Shown here in pieces: positions 15,629 through 24,188 of a stretch of 64,000 bases of DNA (within the stretch, counting starts at the first letter, position 1; every line of letters starts with the position of its first letter). The DNA comes from Umezawaea sp049997955 (GTDB lineage Bacteria; Actinomycetota; Actinomycetes; Mycobacteriales; Pseudonocardiaceae), in NCBI GenBank assembly GCA_049997955.1, contig JAEBDY010000007.1, positions 434,001 through 498,000 on the forward strand, read 5' to 3'. The notes beneath the pieces were generated by a model. The model ran no database searches. It saw only the letters and a list, made by a program, of their open reading frames with translations, and was not told the origin of the DNA. The translations under genes and the position numbers were made by a program.

Positions 15629-17911
15629 ATGGTGTGGAGATCCGCGGCCAGGACTTTGCGGGTCGTCGCGTTCGTAGTGGTGGGTGTCGTGACGATCCTC
15701 GGGCTGCTGCCCGTCGCCATCAACGTGGCCACCGGGGGGACCGCGCCCGAGGTGCTCGGGCCGGTGGTGGACTGGCTCTGGCCCGTGATCGTGCTCCTGG
15801 TGGGCGTCATGGTCGGACTCGTGCTCTGGGACCGCGGCAGCGACCAGGGCGTGCGGTTCATCCCCCGGCGCCCCGGACACCCGTCGCACCGGGTGGACGC
15901 GGTGGGCCGGGTCGAACGCGAGGTGCTGCGCCGCAGGCACGGTTCCCTCGCCGAGCAGCTCGTGCTGAAACTGGGTCTGACGCCACCGCCGCACCCCGCG
16001 CTGCACCGGATCGACAGCGGCGCGCGGCCTGACGCGGACGAGCCGCCGTCCGGCATCGCGGAGGTGTTCGCCGAGACGCGGGAGGTGCTGCTCGTGCTGG
16101 GCGCGCCCGGCTCCGGCAAGAGCACGCTGCTGGTCGACCTGTGCGCGGACCTGCTGAGCCGTGCGCGGGCGGACGACGACCAGCCGGTGCCCGTGCTGCT
16201 CGACCTGTCGTCGTGGTCGACGACCGCGCTCAAGCCCAGGGACCGCAGCCGGTCCACCAAACCCGAGGACTTCGTGGAGTGGCTGCTGCGCGAGGTCGCG
16301 CGGCGCTACCGGATCCCGGTCCCCGTCGGCCGCGTCTGGCTCACCGAGGGCCGCATGGCGCTGCTGCTCGACGGACTGGACGAGGTCGCCCCCGACGACC
16401 GCGACCGCTGCGTTGAGCAGATCAACGCGCTGGGGGAGCGGTCCGCCGTGCCGCGCATCGCCGTCGCCAGCCGGGTCGTCGACTACGAGCGGCTCAGCAC
16501 GACCCTGCGGTCCCAGCACGCCGTGCGCGTCGAACCGCTCGACCGCGGGCAGGTCGAGGAGTACCTGGAGGCGGTCAGCCCCCGGCTCGACGGCCTGCGC
16601 AGCGCGCTGGAGCGCGAGCCCGAGCTGTGGAACTCCATGAGGACCCCGCTGACGCTCGACCTGCTGGCGCTCACCTACCGCACCGGCCGGGTCGGCCAGG
16701 ACGTCCCGACCGGCGGCGAACGCGACCTGCTTGACACCTACCTGGTGGAGATGGTCGCCCGGGACTCCGAGTCGAGTTCCGCGCCCCCGCCGGAACGCGC
16801 CTTCCGCTCGCTGCGGTTCCTCGCCAGGCTCGCCGCGAGTCCACTGTGGAACGACCTGGTCGCGCGCGGCAGGCTGCCCAGCCGGGTCGCGTGGCTCGAA
16901 CTCCTGCCCGCCACCCCGATCTGGCTGCTGTTCCAGCGGGTCCAGCCCGCGATGCTCGCGGGCGCGATCGGCGCCCTGACGGCGGTGGTGGGCCTGCGGC
17001 TCGGCCTGCTCTCCGGACTGCTGACCGGCGCCTGCCTGACCGCGCTGGTCATCGTGGTCAACCACTTCCTGGTGACGCAGTTCTTCGTGTTCAAGCGCCC
17101 GGAGGGCACCAAGACGTGGGGGGTGCTCCCGGCGGTGGCCGGGCTGGTGGTGGGCGCGCTGGTCGGGCTGGTGCTGGGAGTGGTCGGCACGTGGATCGGC
17201 CTGCTGCTGTTCCAGCTGCCGGTGCCGCTGGCGTTCGTGGCGGTCATCCTGATCACGTTCCTGATCTCGTTGAGCGCGAGCGTGCACCTGGAGGCCGTGA
17301 AGGACGCGCCGTACTGGGCCGTCGCGGTGTCGCTGCTGCCCGCCGCCGCGATGGTGTGGACCGGTCCGTCGCGCGAACTGCTCGTGGGACTGGGGATCGG
17401 CCTGCTCGCGGGCCTCGCGACGAGCCTGTTCGTCACCGGGTTCTTCGGGGTGTGGCGGGCGCTGCACGTCGACCAGGCGATGGCGTTCGTCGGTCGCGGC
17501 CGCTGGTGGCTGTTGATCGCGCTACCGCTCGGCGGGATCGGCGCGGTGGCGGGCACCGGGCTGGCCCACTGGTTCGGCGCGCCGCTCACCACGGCCGCGC
17601 TGGGGCCGATGACCGGGATGCTGATCGGGTTGTTCAGCGCGCCGACGTCGGCGCGGGAGCACCTGCTGCCGTTCGACCTGATCTCCACGGGCATGGCCGA
17701 GGCGCTGTCCCGACCGCTGGTCCTGGGTGAGTTGCCGTTGCGGCGCAAGGCGTTGCTGCACTTCGCGGGAGACCGGATGCTGCTGCTGCACGTGGAGGGG
17801 GAGTACCGGTTCGCGCACGCGCTGGTGCGCGACCACCTGGCGTCCTGCGACCCCGCCGAGCTCGGCGCGGCGGTCGAACGCCGCCGCGCCGAACTGGTCA
17901 AGACCGGGTGA
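15629..17911 (+). CDS. membrane-anchored NACHT-domain NTPase (STAND family)
   Basis: A 760-residue protein. Two N-terminal membrane segments (residues about 10-32 and 46-66) are followed by a NACHT NTPase with Walker A GAPGSGKST near residue 158 and Walker B LLLDGLDEV near 245. A winged-helix-like region follows, then roughly eight hydrophobic segments between about 430 and 670. ATG 15629 follows a near-perfect GGAGGTGATC, which rules out the longer frame. NACHT/STAND proteins are ligand-triggered signalling ATPases, and several bacterial ones act in phage defence; a role here is inference. No nuclease or other known effector domain is visible, so the membrane region may be the effector. The 3' end overlaps the convergent DUF397 gene by 14 nt. 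Confidence 0.88.
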   Translation: MVWRSAARTLRVVAFVVVGVVTILGLLPVAINVATGGTAPEVLGPVVDWLWPVIVLLVGVMVGLVLWDRGSDQGVRFIPRRPGHPSHRVDAVGRVEREVLRRRHGSLAEQLVLKLGLTPPPHPALHRIDSGARPDADEPPSGIAEVFAETREVLLVLGAPGSGKSTLLVDLCADLLSRARADDDQPVPVLLDLSSWSTTALKPRDRSRSTKPEDFVEWLLREVARRYRIPVPVGRVWLTEGRMALLLDGLDEVAPDDRDRCVEQINALGERSAVPRIAVASRVVDYERLSTTLRSQHAVRVEPLDRGQVEEYLEAVSPRLDGLRSALEREPELWNSMRTPLTLDLLALTYRTGRVGQDVPTGGERDLLDTYLVEMVARDSESSSAPPPERAFRSLRFLARLAASPLWNDLVARGRLPSRVAWLELLPATPIWLLFQRVQPAMLAGAIGALTAVVGLRLGLLSGLLTGACLTALVIVVNHFLVTQFFVFKRPEGTKTWGVLPAVAGLVVGALVGLVLGVVGTWIGLLLFQLPVPLAFVAVILITFLISLSASVHLEAVKDAPYWAVAVSLLPAAAMVWTGPSRELLVGLGIGLLAGLATSLFVTGFFGVWRALHVDQAMAFVGRGRWWLLIALPLGGIGAVAGTGLAHWFGAPLTTAALGPMTGMLIGLFSAPTSAREHLLPFDLISTGMAEALSRPLVLGELPLRRKALLHFAGDRMLLLHVEGEYRFAHALVRDHLASCDPAELGAAVERRRAELVKTG

Positions 17912-18155
17912 CGTCCGACAGGAACCGGGCCCAGGCCCCAGGCGGGAACGCCAGGGAGCCCGCGGCCCGGTTCTTCGTGTCGCGCACGCCTACCGCGGCG
18001 CCGGTGAGGTTGACCTCGACGCAGGCCTTGTCCGGGTTGCTGTAGCTCGCCTTTTGCCAGCCCACTTCCACGCACGACTGATTGGGGTTGCTGTAGCTGG
18101 CTTTTTGCCACCCGGAGAACTCCTCGTCCTGTGGCGTCGGGTGGAGTTCGGTCAT
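17898..18155 (-). CDS. DUF397 protein with duplicated core motif
   Basis: An 85-residue small protein of the DUF397 family, partner of XRE/DUF5753 regulators in actinomycetes. The family signature WQKASYSNPNQSCVEV (residues 16-31) is immediately repeated as WQKASYSNPDKACVEV (33-48), a 51-nt tandem duplication at 18009-18110, before the usual VGVRDTKNRAAG and FPPGAWARFLSDV ending. ATG 18155 is chosen with GGAAGGAAC about nine bases upstream; the upstream frame is not coding-like. It lies 25 nt after the XRE gene on the same strand, so the two are co-transcribed. It overlaps the NACHT stop tail to tail. DUF397 proteins are thought to modulate the partner regulator. Confidence 0.85.
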   Translation of the reverse strand: MTELHPTPQDEEFSGWQKASYSNPNQSCVEVGWQKASYSNPDKACVEVNLTGAAVGVRDTKNRAAGSLAFPPGAWARFLSDVTRS

Positions 18156-18180
18156 GTGGTTCACGTTCCTTCCTGGATGA

Positions 18181-19029
18181 TCACCTGGTGAGCAGGAAGG
18201 TGCGGGATTGCTCGGGGCCAAGGGCGGCGGCCTTCTGCTGCTCCCAAACCTTGAGGTAGACGGCTACCTCGTCCAGATCGGAGGTGACGTCGCCGTCTTC
18301 CATTCCCTCGACGTGGACCACTTCCACCGGCGGGTCGCTCTCAAACCCGAAGATCGTGAAGTTGTACTCCTGGCCCCAGTAGTAGCCGACTTCCCACGGC
18401 ACGACCTGGACCTCCACGTTGGGACGGTCGATCATCTCAGCGATGTGCTCCTTCTGACCACGTCTAATTGCGTCGTTGCCCGCCATGTTCGACATCCGTT
18501 CGAGGGCGGCTTGGTCGACGATGTACCAGAAACGCTTGGCGGGGTCGTCCAGGATCAGTTGCCGCTCCAGCCGGTTGACCGTCTCGCGCTCGATTTCGTC
18601 TGGTGTCATGGAGGGTCGGACCGAGCGGAACAGGTGGCGCATGTACGCCTCTGTCTGCAACAACCCCGGTATCGTCATCGCGTTGTGCTGCCACAGGTAG
18701 TGAGCGCTGGTCTCCAGGTCGACCACCTCGCGCATGGTCCCGTGGAATCTGGCGCGGAGCGACTTCGGCGAGTACCTGCCCTCGCGGCCGCGGGCCATGT
18801 CGAGGAGGTCCTGCCGGAGTGACAGGTCGGTCTTGTAGCCGTCGAGCAGCGTGGTCAGGTCCGGGATCTTGACGCCGCTCTCGCCGCGTTCGATGTTGCC
18901 GATCTTGTTCTGCGTGCAGTCGAGCAGCTTGCCCGCCTCCGCCTGGCTCATCGCGCACGCGTTGCGCAGCGCTTCGAGCTTGCGCCCGATGATGATGTTG
19001 ACGACCCGCTTGGGGATGGCGGCGGTCAT
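18181..19029 (-). CDS. XRE-family regulator with DUF5753 domain
   Basis: A 282-residue DNA-binding protein. The N-terminal helix-turn-helix (residues about 14-70) contains RNACAMSQAEAGKLLDCTQNKIGNIERG; the DUF5753 domain follows (YLWQHNAMTIPGLLQTEAYMRHLF through QVVPWEVGYYWG). This is the actinobacterial Scr1/WhiJ-like arrangement in which the regulator is paired with a DUF397 gene, found directly downstream here. Such pairs affect development and secondary metabolism. ATG 19029 with GGAGG about nine bases upstream. It is divergent from a small zinc-finger-like gene, with an AT-richer control region between them (19030-19173). Confidence 0.9.
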   Translation of the reverse strand: MTAAIPKRVVNIIIGRKLEALRNACAMSQAEAGKLLDCTQNKIGNIERGESGVKIPDLTTLLDGYKTDLSLRQDLLDMARGREGRYSPKSLRARFHGTMREVVDLETSAHYLWQHNAMTIPGLLQTEAYMRHLFRSVRPSMTPDEIERETVNRLERQLILDDPAKRFWYIVDQAALERMSNMAGNDAIRRGQKEHIAEMIDRPNVEVQVVPWEVGYYWGQEYNFTIFGFESDPPVEVVHVEGMEDGDVTSDLDEVAVYLKVWEQQKAAALGPEQSRTFLLTR

Positions 19030-19173
19030 CGGGGGCCTCCGTGGGTACGTGAGCGTTACCAGTGATGACGGAAAGTAGCAGGCTGCTTCACCCTGTTAGG
19101 TGAGTATCGGAATTGGTTAAACAAGTTTAGGGTCGAATCCGGTAGGGACCGGCAAAGCGACGGACAGGCAGAG

Positions 19174-19413
19174 ATGGTTAACCAAGTTGTTGAGCGGAAT
19201 TCGTTTCGGTGGTTTCCCCACGCCGGGCAGCGGCACGCCGTCCCGAACGCCCTGTTCCCGCTGGACGCGGGCGACACGCTCTGCGGGGTGCCCGTCGAGG
19301 TCCCGCGGCTGCCGCTGCCGAAGTCGCCGCACTGGCTCTGGCCGGAGTGCGCCGCCTGCGACACGGCGTGGCGCAGGCGAGCGGGGCTGCCGCAGCGCGT
19401 GGTCGCCGGATGA
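19174..19413 (+). CDS. small zinc-finger-like protein
   Basis: A 79-residue protein common beside XRE regulators in this group: FRWFPHAGQRHAVPNALFP, then LCGVPVEVPRL, then WLWPECAACDTAW. Two CxxC-like sites (the lone Cys of LCG plus CAAC) and the conserved His of QRHA could bind one zinc. Function unknown; likely regulatory. ATG start without a clear binding site. Its stop overlaps the next start as ATGA, so the two small genes are translationally coupled. It is divergent from the XRE gene. Confidence 0.72.
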   Translation: MVNQVVERNSFRWFPHAGQRHAVPNALFPLDAGDTLCGVPVEVPRLPLPKSPHWLWPECAACDTAWRRRAGLPQRVVAG

Positions 19414-19610
19414 CCGTCGACCCCACCGAACTGGCGGCCATCCGGGAGTGCCTGAGCAGGCTCGGCTTCGCGTTCACCGGACTGCTGGGCCACGACCACG
19501 ATCCGACGGGGACGGCGCTGCGGCTGGCGGAACTGGCGGGCATCGCGCGCGAGGTGGGGGACCTGTGCGACCACCGCGCACGCCGACTCGCCCGCTCGGA
19601 GCCGCCGTAG
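19410..19610 (+). CDS. small hypothetical protein
   Basis: A 66-residue, mostly helical, soluble protein (TELAAIRECLSRLGFAFTGLL, then LRLAELAGIAREVGDLCDHRARRL). No family recognised. It is kept as a gene because its ATG overlaps the stop of the zinc-finger-like gene (ATGA), its codon positions follow the genome bias, and a terminator hairpin starts inside its last codons. Probably the second member of that small operon. Confidence 0.6.
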   Translation: MTVDPTELAAIRECLSRLGFAFTGLLGHDHDPTGTALRLAELAGIAREVGDLCDHRARRLARSEPP

Positions 19611-19628
19611 CGGCCCCGAGCGGGCGAG
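19587..19628. terminator. bidirectional hairpin terminator
   Basis: Perfect 13-bp stem CTCGCCCGCTCGG (19587-19599) / CCGAGCGGGCGAG (19616-19628), 16-nt loop, between the small operon and the convergent CrtI-like gene. Its left arm is the last eight codons of the 66-residue gene. Confidence 0.78.
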
Positions 19629-19643
19629 GGGTGGTGGACCGGG

Positions 19644-21332
19644 TCAGACGAGCGTGGCCAGGCCGCGCGCGTTGGCGCGGGCGGCGCCGCGGGAGACCGC
19701 CACCGGGTCCCAGCCGGCAGGCCGTTCCGGCAGCAGTTCCCGGTTGCCGACGACCGAGCCCTTCTTGACCTCGCCGAACAGCAGCGGCCTTCCCATGATC
19801 AGGCCCGCGCACGCCATGCCGCCCGCCATCACGCCGGTGATGCCGCTGCCGAACTGCGTGCTCTGGCCGACGACGAACAGGCCGTCCACGCCGGTCTCGA
19901 ACACCGGCTTCTGGCCGTCGGCGCCCCACTTCGCCATGCCGAACGGGGTGCCGCCGGAGGACCGGGTGTAGCGCTCCTGGGTGAGCGGCGACGCCATCTC
20001 CAGGTGCACGATGCTGTCGCGGAACGGGCCGAGCGCCCGTTCGCCCGCCTTGACGACGGCCTCGGTGAAGCGTTCCTTCTCGGCCAGGTACTGGGGGTTG
20101 CGGCGGTACTTCTCGCCGTCGGTCGGGCCGTTCTCCACGCCCCAGCCCTCGTAGCCGGGCGGGCACAGGGTGATCAGCTGGAACGTCGAGTGGCCCGCCG
20201 GGTGCATGTGCCGCGAGTCGGAGTCCTTGCGGGAGGCGAAGGAGATGAGCAGGTTCTTGATCTCCTCCGGCTGCCCGTCGTTGTGCAGGCTCTCGTACAG
20301 GTGCTCGATGTTGTCCTCGGCGTACCACCACATGTTGGCGTCCTTGGGCCGCGTGTCCAGTTCGCGGTCCAGCGCCACGTAGACCGTCGCGAACGGCAGG
20401 CCCATCGACGCTTCCTCGGTGTCCTTCACCAGTTCCGGCGCGAAGTGCTCTCCGCCCACCAGGTCGAGGATCGTGCGCTTGTAGTCGGCGTTGGAGATCA
20501 CCATCGGGGAGCTGAGCGTGGTGCCGTCCTCCAGCACCACGCCGGTGACGACCTTGTCGACGACCTCGATCCGGTCGACCCTGGCGTTGGTGCGCATCTC
20601 GCCGCCGTGCGCCTCCAGGACCTCGGTCAGCGTGGCCGCGATCATCTGGCCACCGCCCACCGGGTGGTAGGCGCCGCGGATGTAGTGGTCGCTGATCATC
20701 GCGTGCGTCGCGACCGTCGCGTCGGCCGGGCCGAGTCCGTAGTTGGGGGACTGCGCGGCGAGCACGGTCCGCAGCCTGGTCGACAGCTTGCAGTGGTCGA
20801 AGAGCGTGACCAGCTTCTGCCAACCCCAGCCCTGGAGGGTCTGCGTGCCCTCGATGATCTCGTCGAACGGCATCTCCGGCGACCAGGCGAGCGCGAAGTG
20901 CTGCTCCTGGCCCGTCCCCTTGACGACCTGGATGTACTCGCGGATCCCGTCGACCTCCTCCGGGAACGAGGCCTCCAGCCTGCGCTCGTACTCGTCCCAG
21001 TCCGCGGGCACCTCGAACGTGAGACCGGGCATCACGATCTTGTCGAACCCGTCGGGGTTGAGCTCGTGGAACTCCATCCGGTCCTCGGCCCCGAGGCCGC
21101 GCAGCACTGTCGGGATGATCCCGTCCTCGCCGCAGTCGCCGAGGTAGTGCACGCCCACGTCGAACTCGTAGCGCCTCCGCCGCCGGAACACGTGGCTGTT
21201 GCCACCGGCCCAGTCGTGTTGTTCCAGCACGAGCACCTTGCGCCCGCTGGCGGCCAGGTAGGCGGCGCTCGTCAGGCCGCCGAGGCCTCCGCCGACGACG
21301 ATGGCATCCCAGTCACTTCGTTGTGTCGTCAA
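19644..21332 (-). CDS. phytoene-desaturase/retinol-saturase-like FAD oxidoreductase
   Basis: A 562-residue flavoprotein of the CrtI/carotenoid isomerase/all-trans-retinol 13,14-reductase group. N-terminal AIVVGGGLGGLTSAAYLAASG, then LEQHDWAGGNSHVFRRR and EFDVGVHYLG; middle HPVGGGQMIAATLTEVL; C-terminal VDGLFVVGQSTQFGSGITGVMAGG. It would saturate, desaturate or isomerise a polyene or lipid; no carotenoid genes are nearby. The start is TTG 21332, supported by GCGGAG six bases upstream and the immediate Rossmann fold; no ATG or GTG is available in a sensible place. A methyltransferase gene lies 150 nt downstream in transcription terms on the same strand side (21482). Confidence 0.85.
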   Translation of the reverse strand: MTTQRSDWDAIVVGGGLGGLTSAAYLAASGRKVLVLEQHDWAGGNSHVFRRRRRYEFDVGVHYLGDCGEDGIIPTVLRGLGAEDRMEFHELNPDGFDKIVMPGLTFEVPADWDEYERRLEASFPEEVDGIREYIQVVKGTGQEQHFALAWSPEMPFDEIIEGTQTLQGWGWQKLVTLFDHCKLSTRLRTVLAAQSPNYGLGPADATVATHAMISDHYIRGAYHPVGGGQMIAATLTEVLEAHGGEMRTNARVDRIEVVDKVVTGVVLEDGTTLSSPMVISNADYKRTILDLVGGEHFAPELVKDTEEASMGLPFATVYVALDRELDTRPKDANMWWYAEDNIEHLYESLHNDGQPEEIKNLLISFASRKDSDSRHMHPAGHSTFQLITLCPPGYEGWGVENGPTDGEKYRRNPQYLAEKERFTEAVVKAGERALGPFRDSIVHLEMASPLTQERYTRSSGGTPFGMAKWGADGQKPVFETGVDGLFVVGQSTQFGSGITGVMAGGMACAGLIMGRPLLFGEVKKGSVVGNRELLPERPAGWDPVAVSRGAARANARGLATLV

Positions 21333-21481
21333 CGCGACTCCGCTCGAAGGTCGGAGCAACCCCTGTGAGGCTGCTCTCCGGTAAGGGCACCCCACTGAGA
21401 TTCCTCCCTTCGGCGCAGTCCTCCTACCCCTGGAGACCCCTAAAACAGCGTTATGTGACAGTGTTTTTTGGTGAATATCCT

Positions 21482-22246
21482 TCACGTCCAGGGGTGGTCC
21501 AGGGGGGTCCTCTTGCGGGCTTCCACCAGGTAGCGGCGTGCGTGGGAGACGAACGGGCCCTCGGATCGGATGCGATCGTGCAGGACGGCCAACTGGGGCC
21601 GGTACCGCTCCGCGGTGAAGCCGGGAACGGTCCACAGGACCTTCCTCAGGAAGTGCACGACCGCCCCGATGTCGTGGTACTCGGCGCGCAGCGATTGGTG
21701 CTCCAGGGTGACGACCTCGAACCCCGCGGCTCGGGCCGACTCCCCGATCCCCTGGTCGACCGGGGCGGGTAGGGGGCCCATCATGGCCTCGCCGAGCTCC
21801 CTGTTGGTGCCCGCCCCGATCCCCTGGGACAGGTAGACGCCTCCCGGCTTGAGGACCCTGGCGATCTCGTGCCACAGGACGGTCGTGGGGTGGCGGCTGA
21901 CCACCAGGTCGAAGGCCTCGTCCTCGAACGGGAGGTCCGCCTCGTCCTGCGCTTCCACGACCACGCCGCCCAGCGGGGCGAGGTTGCGGCGGGCGATCTC
22001 CAGGTTCGGCGGCCACGACTCGGTGGCTCGGAGCACGGGTGGGGCCTGGGGGATCCGGGACAGCACCTCGGCGCCACCGGTCTGGACGTCCAGCGCGGCT
22101 CCCGCTCCGGCCATGTGCTCGGCCAGCAACCGCGAGTACCCCCAGGTCGGGCGTTCCTCGGTCGCGCGGCCGTCGAACCAGGAGAAGTCCCAGCCCGCCG
22201 TCGGCACCGACTCGCCCTCGGCGACGAGGGCGTCGAAATCGCTCAT
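21482..22246 (-). CDS. class I SAM-dependent methyltransferase
   Basis: A 254-residue enzyme. After an N-terminal cap (GWDFSWFDGRATEERPTWGYS), the SAM motif is degenerate: ALDVQTGGAEVLS replaces the usual DxGxGxG. It is followed by EAQDEADLPFEDEAFDLVVSRHPT and the post-motif LKPGGVYLSQGIGAGT. Some actinobacterial methyltransferases share this DVQTGGGE variant, so it is probably active. ATG 22246 has only a weak purine stretch upstream. It lies 32 nt before the exporter permease in reverse orientation terms and may be transcribed with the exporter genes. Substrate unknown. Confidence 0.82.
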   Translation of the reverse strand: MSDFDALVAEGESVPTAGWDFSWFDGRATEERPTWGYSRLLAEHMAGAGAALDVQTGGAEVLSRIPQAPPVLRATESWPPNLEIARRNLAPLGGVVVEAQDEADLPFEDEAFDLVVSRHPTTVLWHEIARVLKPGGVYLSQGIGAGTNRELGEAMMGPLPAPVDQGIGESARAAGFEVVTLEHQSLRAEYHDIGAVVHFLRKVLWTVPGFTAERYRPQLAVLHDRIRSEGPFVSHARRYLVEARKRTPLDHPWT

Positions 22247-22278
22247 GTCCCGACGGTAACCCCGGTGTCGACCGGGAA

Positions 22279-23085
22279 TCAGACCGCCGTGCGGCGGCGG
22301 AACAGCCAGGCCGCGAACGTGAACGACGCCGCCAGCATCGCCGCGCACCAGGTGAGCGCGATCCAGCCGTTGTCGCCGACGGGGATGCCGGTCAGCAGGC
22401 CCCGCACGGTCTCGATCACCGGGGTGATGGGCTGGTGCTCGCTGATTCCCCGCAGGAACCGCGGCATCGTGTCCGGCGGGACGAACGCGCTGCTCAGGTA
22501 CGGGAGGAACAGCATCACGAAGCTCAGCGCGCTGGCCGACTCGACCGACTTCGCGATGACGCCGAGGCCCGCCGCGAACCAGGAGAGGGCCAGGACGTAG
22601 AGCAGGAGCAGACCCGCTGCCAGCAGCCACTCGACGACGCTCGCCTGAGGGCGGAAGCCCAGCGCCACGGCCGCGCACAGGACGATCGTGGTGGACATGG
22701 CGTTGCGGGCGACGCTGGCCACCACGTGACCGGTGAGGACGGCCGAGGCCCGGATCGGGAGGGTGCGCAGGCGGTCGATCATGCCGGTGGTCATGTCGTG
22801 CGCGACGGCCATGGCCGTCGCGGCCGCGCCGTAGCCGGTGCACAGCAGGACGATGCCCGGGACCACGTAGTTGATGTACGCGGTGCCCGTGTTGATCGCG
22901 CCGCCGAAGACGTAGACGAACAGCAGCATCATCAGCAGCGGGAGCGCGATCGACATGATCAGCGTCTCGGTGTTGCGCCTGCTCAGGCGGATGCAGCGGC
23001 CGATCATGGTCAGCGAGTCGGACAGGGCGTTCCTCGGGCCGGTGTGCGTCGGGGTGCTCGGGTGGAGGACTCGGGGGGTGGTCAT
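22279..23085 (-). CDS. ABC-2 type exporter permease (DrrB-like)
   Basis: A 268-residue inner-membrane protein with about six segments: NTETLIMSIALPLLMMLLFVY, then the VPGIVLLCTGYG and AVAHDMTTGMIDRLRTLPIR signature of ABC-2/DrrB permeases, then SALSFVMLFLPYLSSAFVPP. It pairs with the ATPase encoded just upstream to export drugs or natural products. ATG 23085 with GGAAGG six bases upstream; a longer frame running into the ATPase gene is a shadow. Regulated with the ATPase by the divergent TetR (see operator at 24102). Confidence 0.92.
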   Translation of the reverse strand: MTTPRVLHPSTPTHTGPRNALSDSLTMIGRCIRLSRRNTETLIMSIALPLLMMLLFVYVFGGAINTGTAYINYVVPGIVLLCTGYGAAATAMAVAHDMTTGMIDRLRTLPIRASAVLTGHVVASVARNAMSTTIVLCAAVALGFRPQASVVEWLLAAGLLLLYVLALSWFAAGLGVIAKSVESASALSFVMLFLPYLSSAFVPPDTMPRFLRGISEHQPITPVIETVRGLLTGIPVGDNGWIALTWCAAMLAASFTFAAWLFRRRTAV

Positions 23086-23173
23086 GGGTGCCTTCCGGTG
23101 GCTGGGCGCGATCGCCGGGGGATGTCGGTGGGCTGTCGTGGTGTGCGTCGGGGGGCGCCCGGTTCGCACCGTG

Positions 23174-24088
23174 CTACCGAGGCGCGTTGCCGGTGGCCGC
23201 CAGGAACACGTCGTCCAGCGTCGGGCGGTGGGAGGAGACCGTCGCGACCGGGACGCCCGCCGTGCGGAGGCCGTCCAGGACGTGGTGCAGGTGGTTCGCC
23301 GTGCCGTCCGACGGCAGGCCCAGCACCAGCGGGTCTTCGGTGCGCGGAGCGGTGAGGAGGGCCGCCGCGCGGGTCGTGTCGGCTTCGGTGGCGAACCCCA
23401 GGTCCAGGCGGTGGCCACCCACCTGGGACTTCACGGCGTCCGTGGTGCCGGAGACGGCGACCTTGCCCTTGTGCAGCAGGGCGACGTGGTCGGACAGGCG
23501 GTCGGCCTCCTCCAGGTACTGCGTGGTGAGGACGATGGTCGTGCCCGCCGTGACCAGTTCCCTGATGGCGTCCCACATCGTCCCGCGGCTGACCGGGTCG
23601 AGGCCGGTGGTCGGCTCGTCCAGGAAGATGACCTCTGGCCGGGAGACGAGGCTCATCGCGAGGTCCAGGCGCCTGCGCATGCCGCCGCTGTAGGTCTTCA
23701 CCCGGCGGTCGGCCGCGTCGTGCAGGTCGAAGCGTTCGAGCAGGTCGGTCGCGCGCCGCCGCGACGCGGGGCCCAGGTGCATCAGCTTGCCGACCATGGT
23801 CAGGTTCTCCCGGCCCGTCTGCTGGTCGTCCACCGCGACGAACTGGCCGGTGAGGCTGATGACGCCGCGCACCTTCGTCGGTTCGCGCACGACGTCGTGG
23901 CCCGCGATCCTGGCGGTCCCCGCGTTCGGCCTGGTCAACGTGGTCAGGATGCGGATGGTGGTCGTCTTGCCCGCGCCGTTCGGGCCCAGCAGGGCGAACA
24001 CCGTGCCCTCCCGGACGTGCAGGTCCACGCCGTCCAGCACCGCGGTGGAGCCGTAGGACTTCCTCAGGCCGGTTGCCTCGACGATCAC
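23174..24088 (-). CDS. ABC exporter ATP-binding protein (DrrA-like)
   Basis: A 304-residue ATPase with Walker A LLGPNGAGKTTT, Q-loop region SLTGQFVAVDDQQTGRENL, signature YSGGMRRRLD, Walker B VIFLDEPTTGLD and H-loop-like LTTQYLEEAD, plus the C-terminal DrrA extension ending RPTLDDVFLAATG. It drives the permease encoded 88 nt downstream. GTG 24088 is chosen because GGAG lies five bases upstream; the ATG at 24139 would place the coding region through the operator. It is divergent from a TetR gene with a doubled palindromic operator between them, the usual layout for an inducible drug exporter. Confidence 0.93.
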   Translation of the reverse strand: MIVEATGLRKSYGSTAVLDGVDLHVREGTVFALLGPNGAGKTTTIRILTTLTRPNAGTARIAGHDVVREPTKVRGVISLTGQFVAVDDQQTGRENLTMVGKLMHLGPASRRRATDLLERFDLHDAADRRVKTYSGGMRRRLDLAMSLVSRPEVIFLDEPTTGLDPVSRGTMWDAIRELVTAGTTIVLTTQYLEEADRLSDHVALLHKGKVAVSGTTDAVKSQVGGHRLDLGFATEADTTRAAALLTAPRTEDPLVLGLPSDGTANHLHHVLDGLRTAGVPVATVSSHRPTLDDVFLAATGNAPR

Positions 24089-24101
24089 GTGCGCTCCAGA
24101 T

Positions 24102-24137
24102 GCGTAGTAGGTACGCCTAAAAGCGTACGTCATACGC
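24102..24137. promoter_or_regulatory. doubled palindromic operator for TetR / ABC exporter
   Basis: Two identical half-site pairs GCGTA-N5-TACGC at 24102-24116 and 24123-24137, separated by 6 nt, so their centres are exactly 21 bp (two helical turns) apart. The outer flanks also match (ATGCGTA at 24100, TACGCAT at 24133). It lies between the divergent exporter ATPase and TetR genes. Two TetR dimers could bind on the same DNA face. Confidence 0.8.
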
Positions 24138-24188
24138 ATCGGTGGGCGGAAGGGGCTTTTCTAGACTGGCCCGGACGAGAGGGAGCGG

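Noticed and set aside
24123..24137. Initially read as a single short palindrome GTACGC-N6-GCGTAC at 24111-24128.
   Set aside because: The longer, exact doubled GCGTA-N5-TACGC arrangement explains the same bases better.
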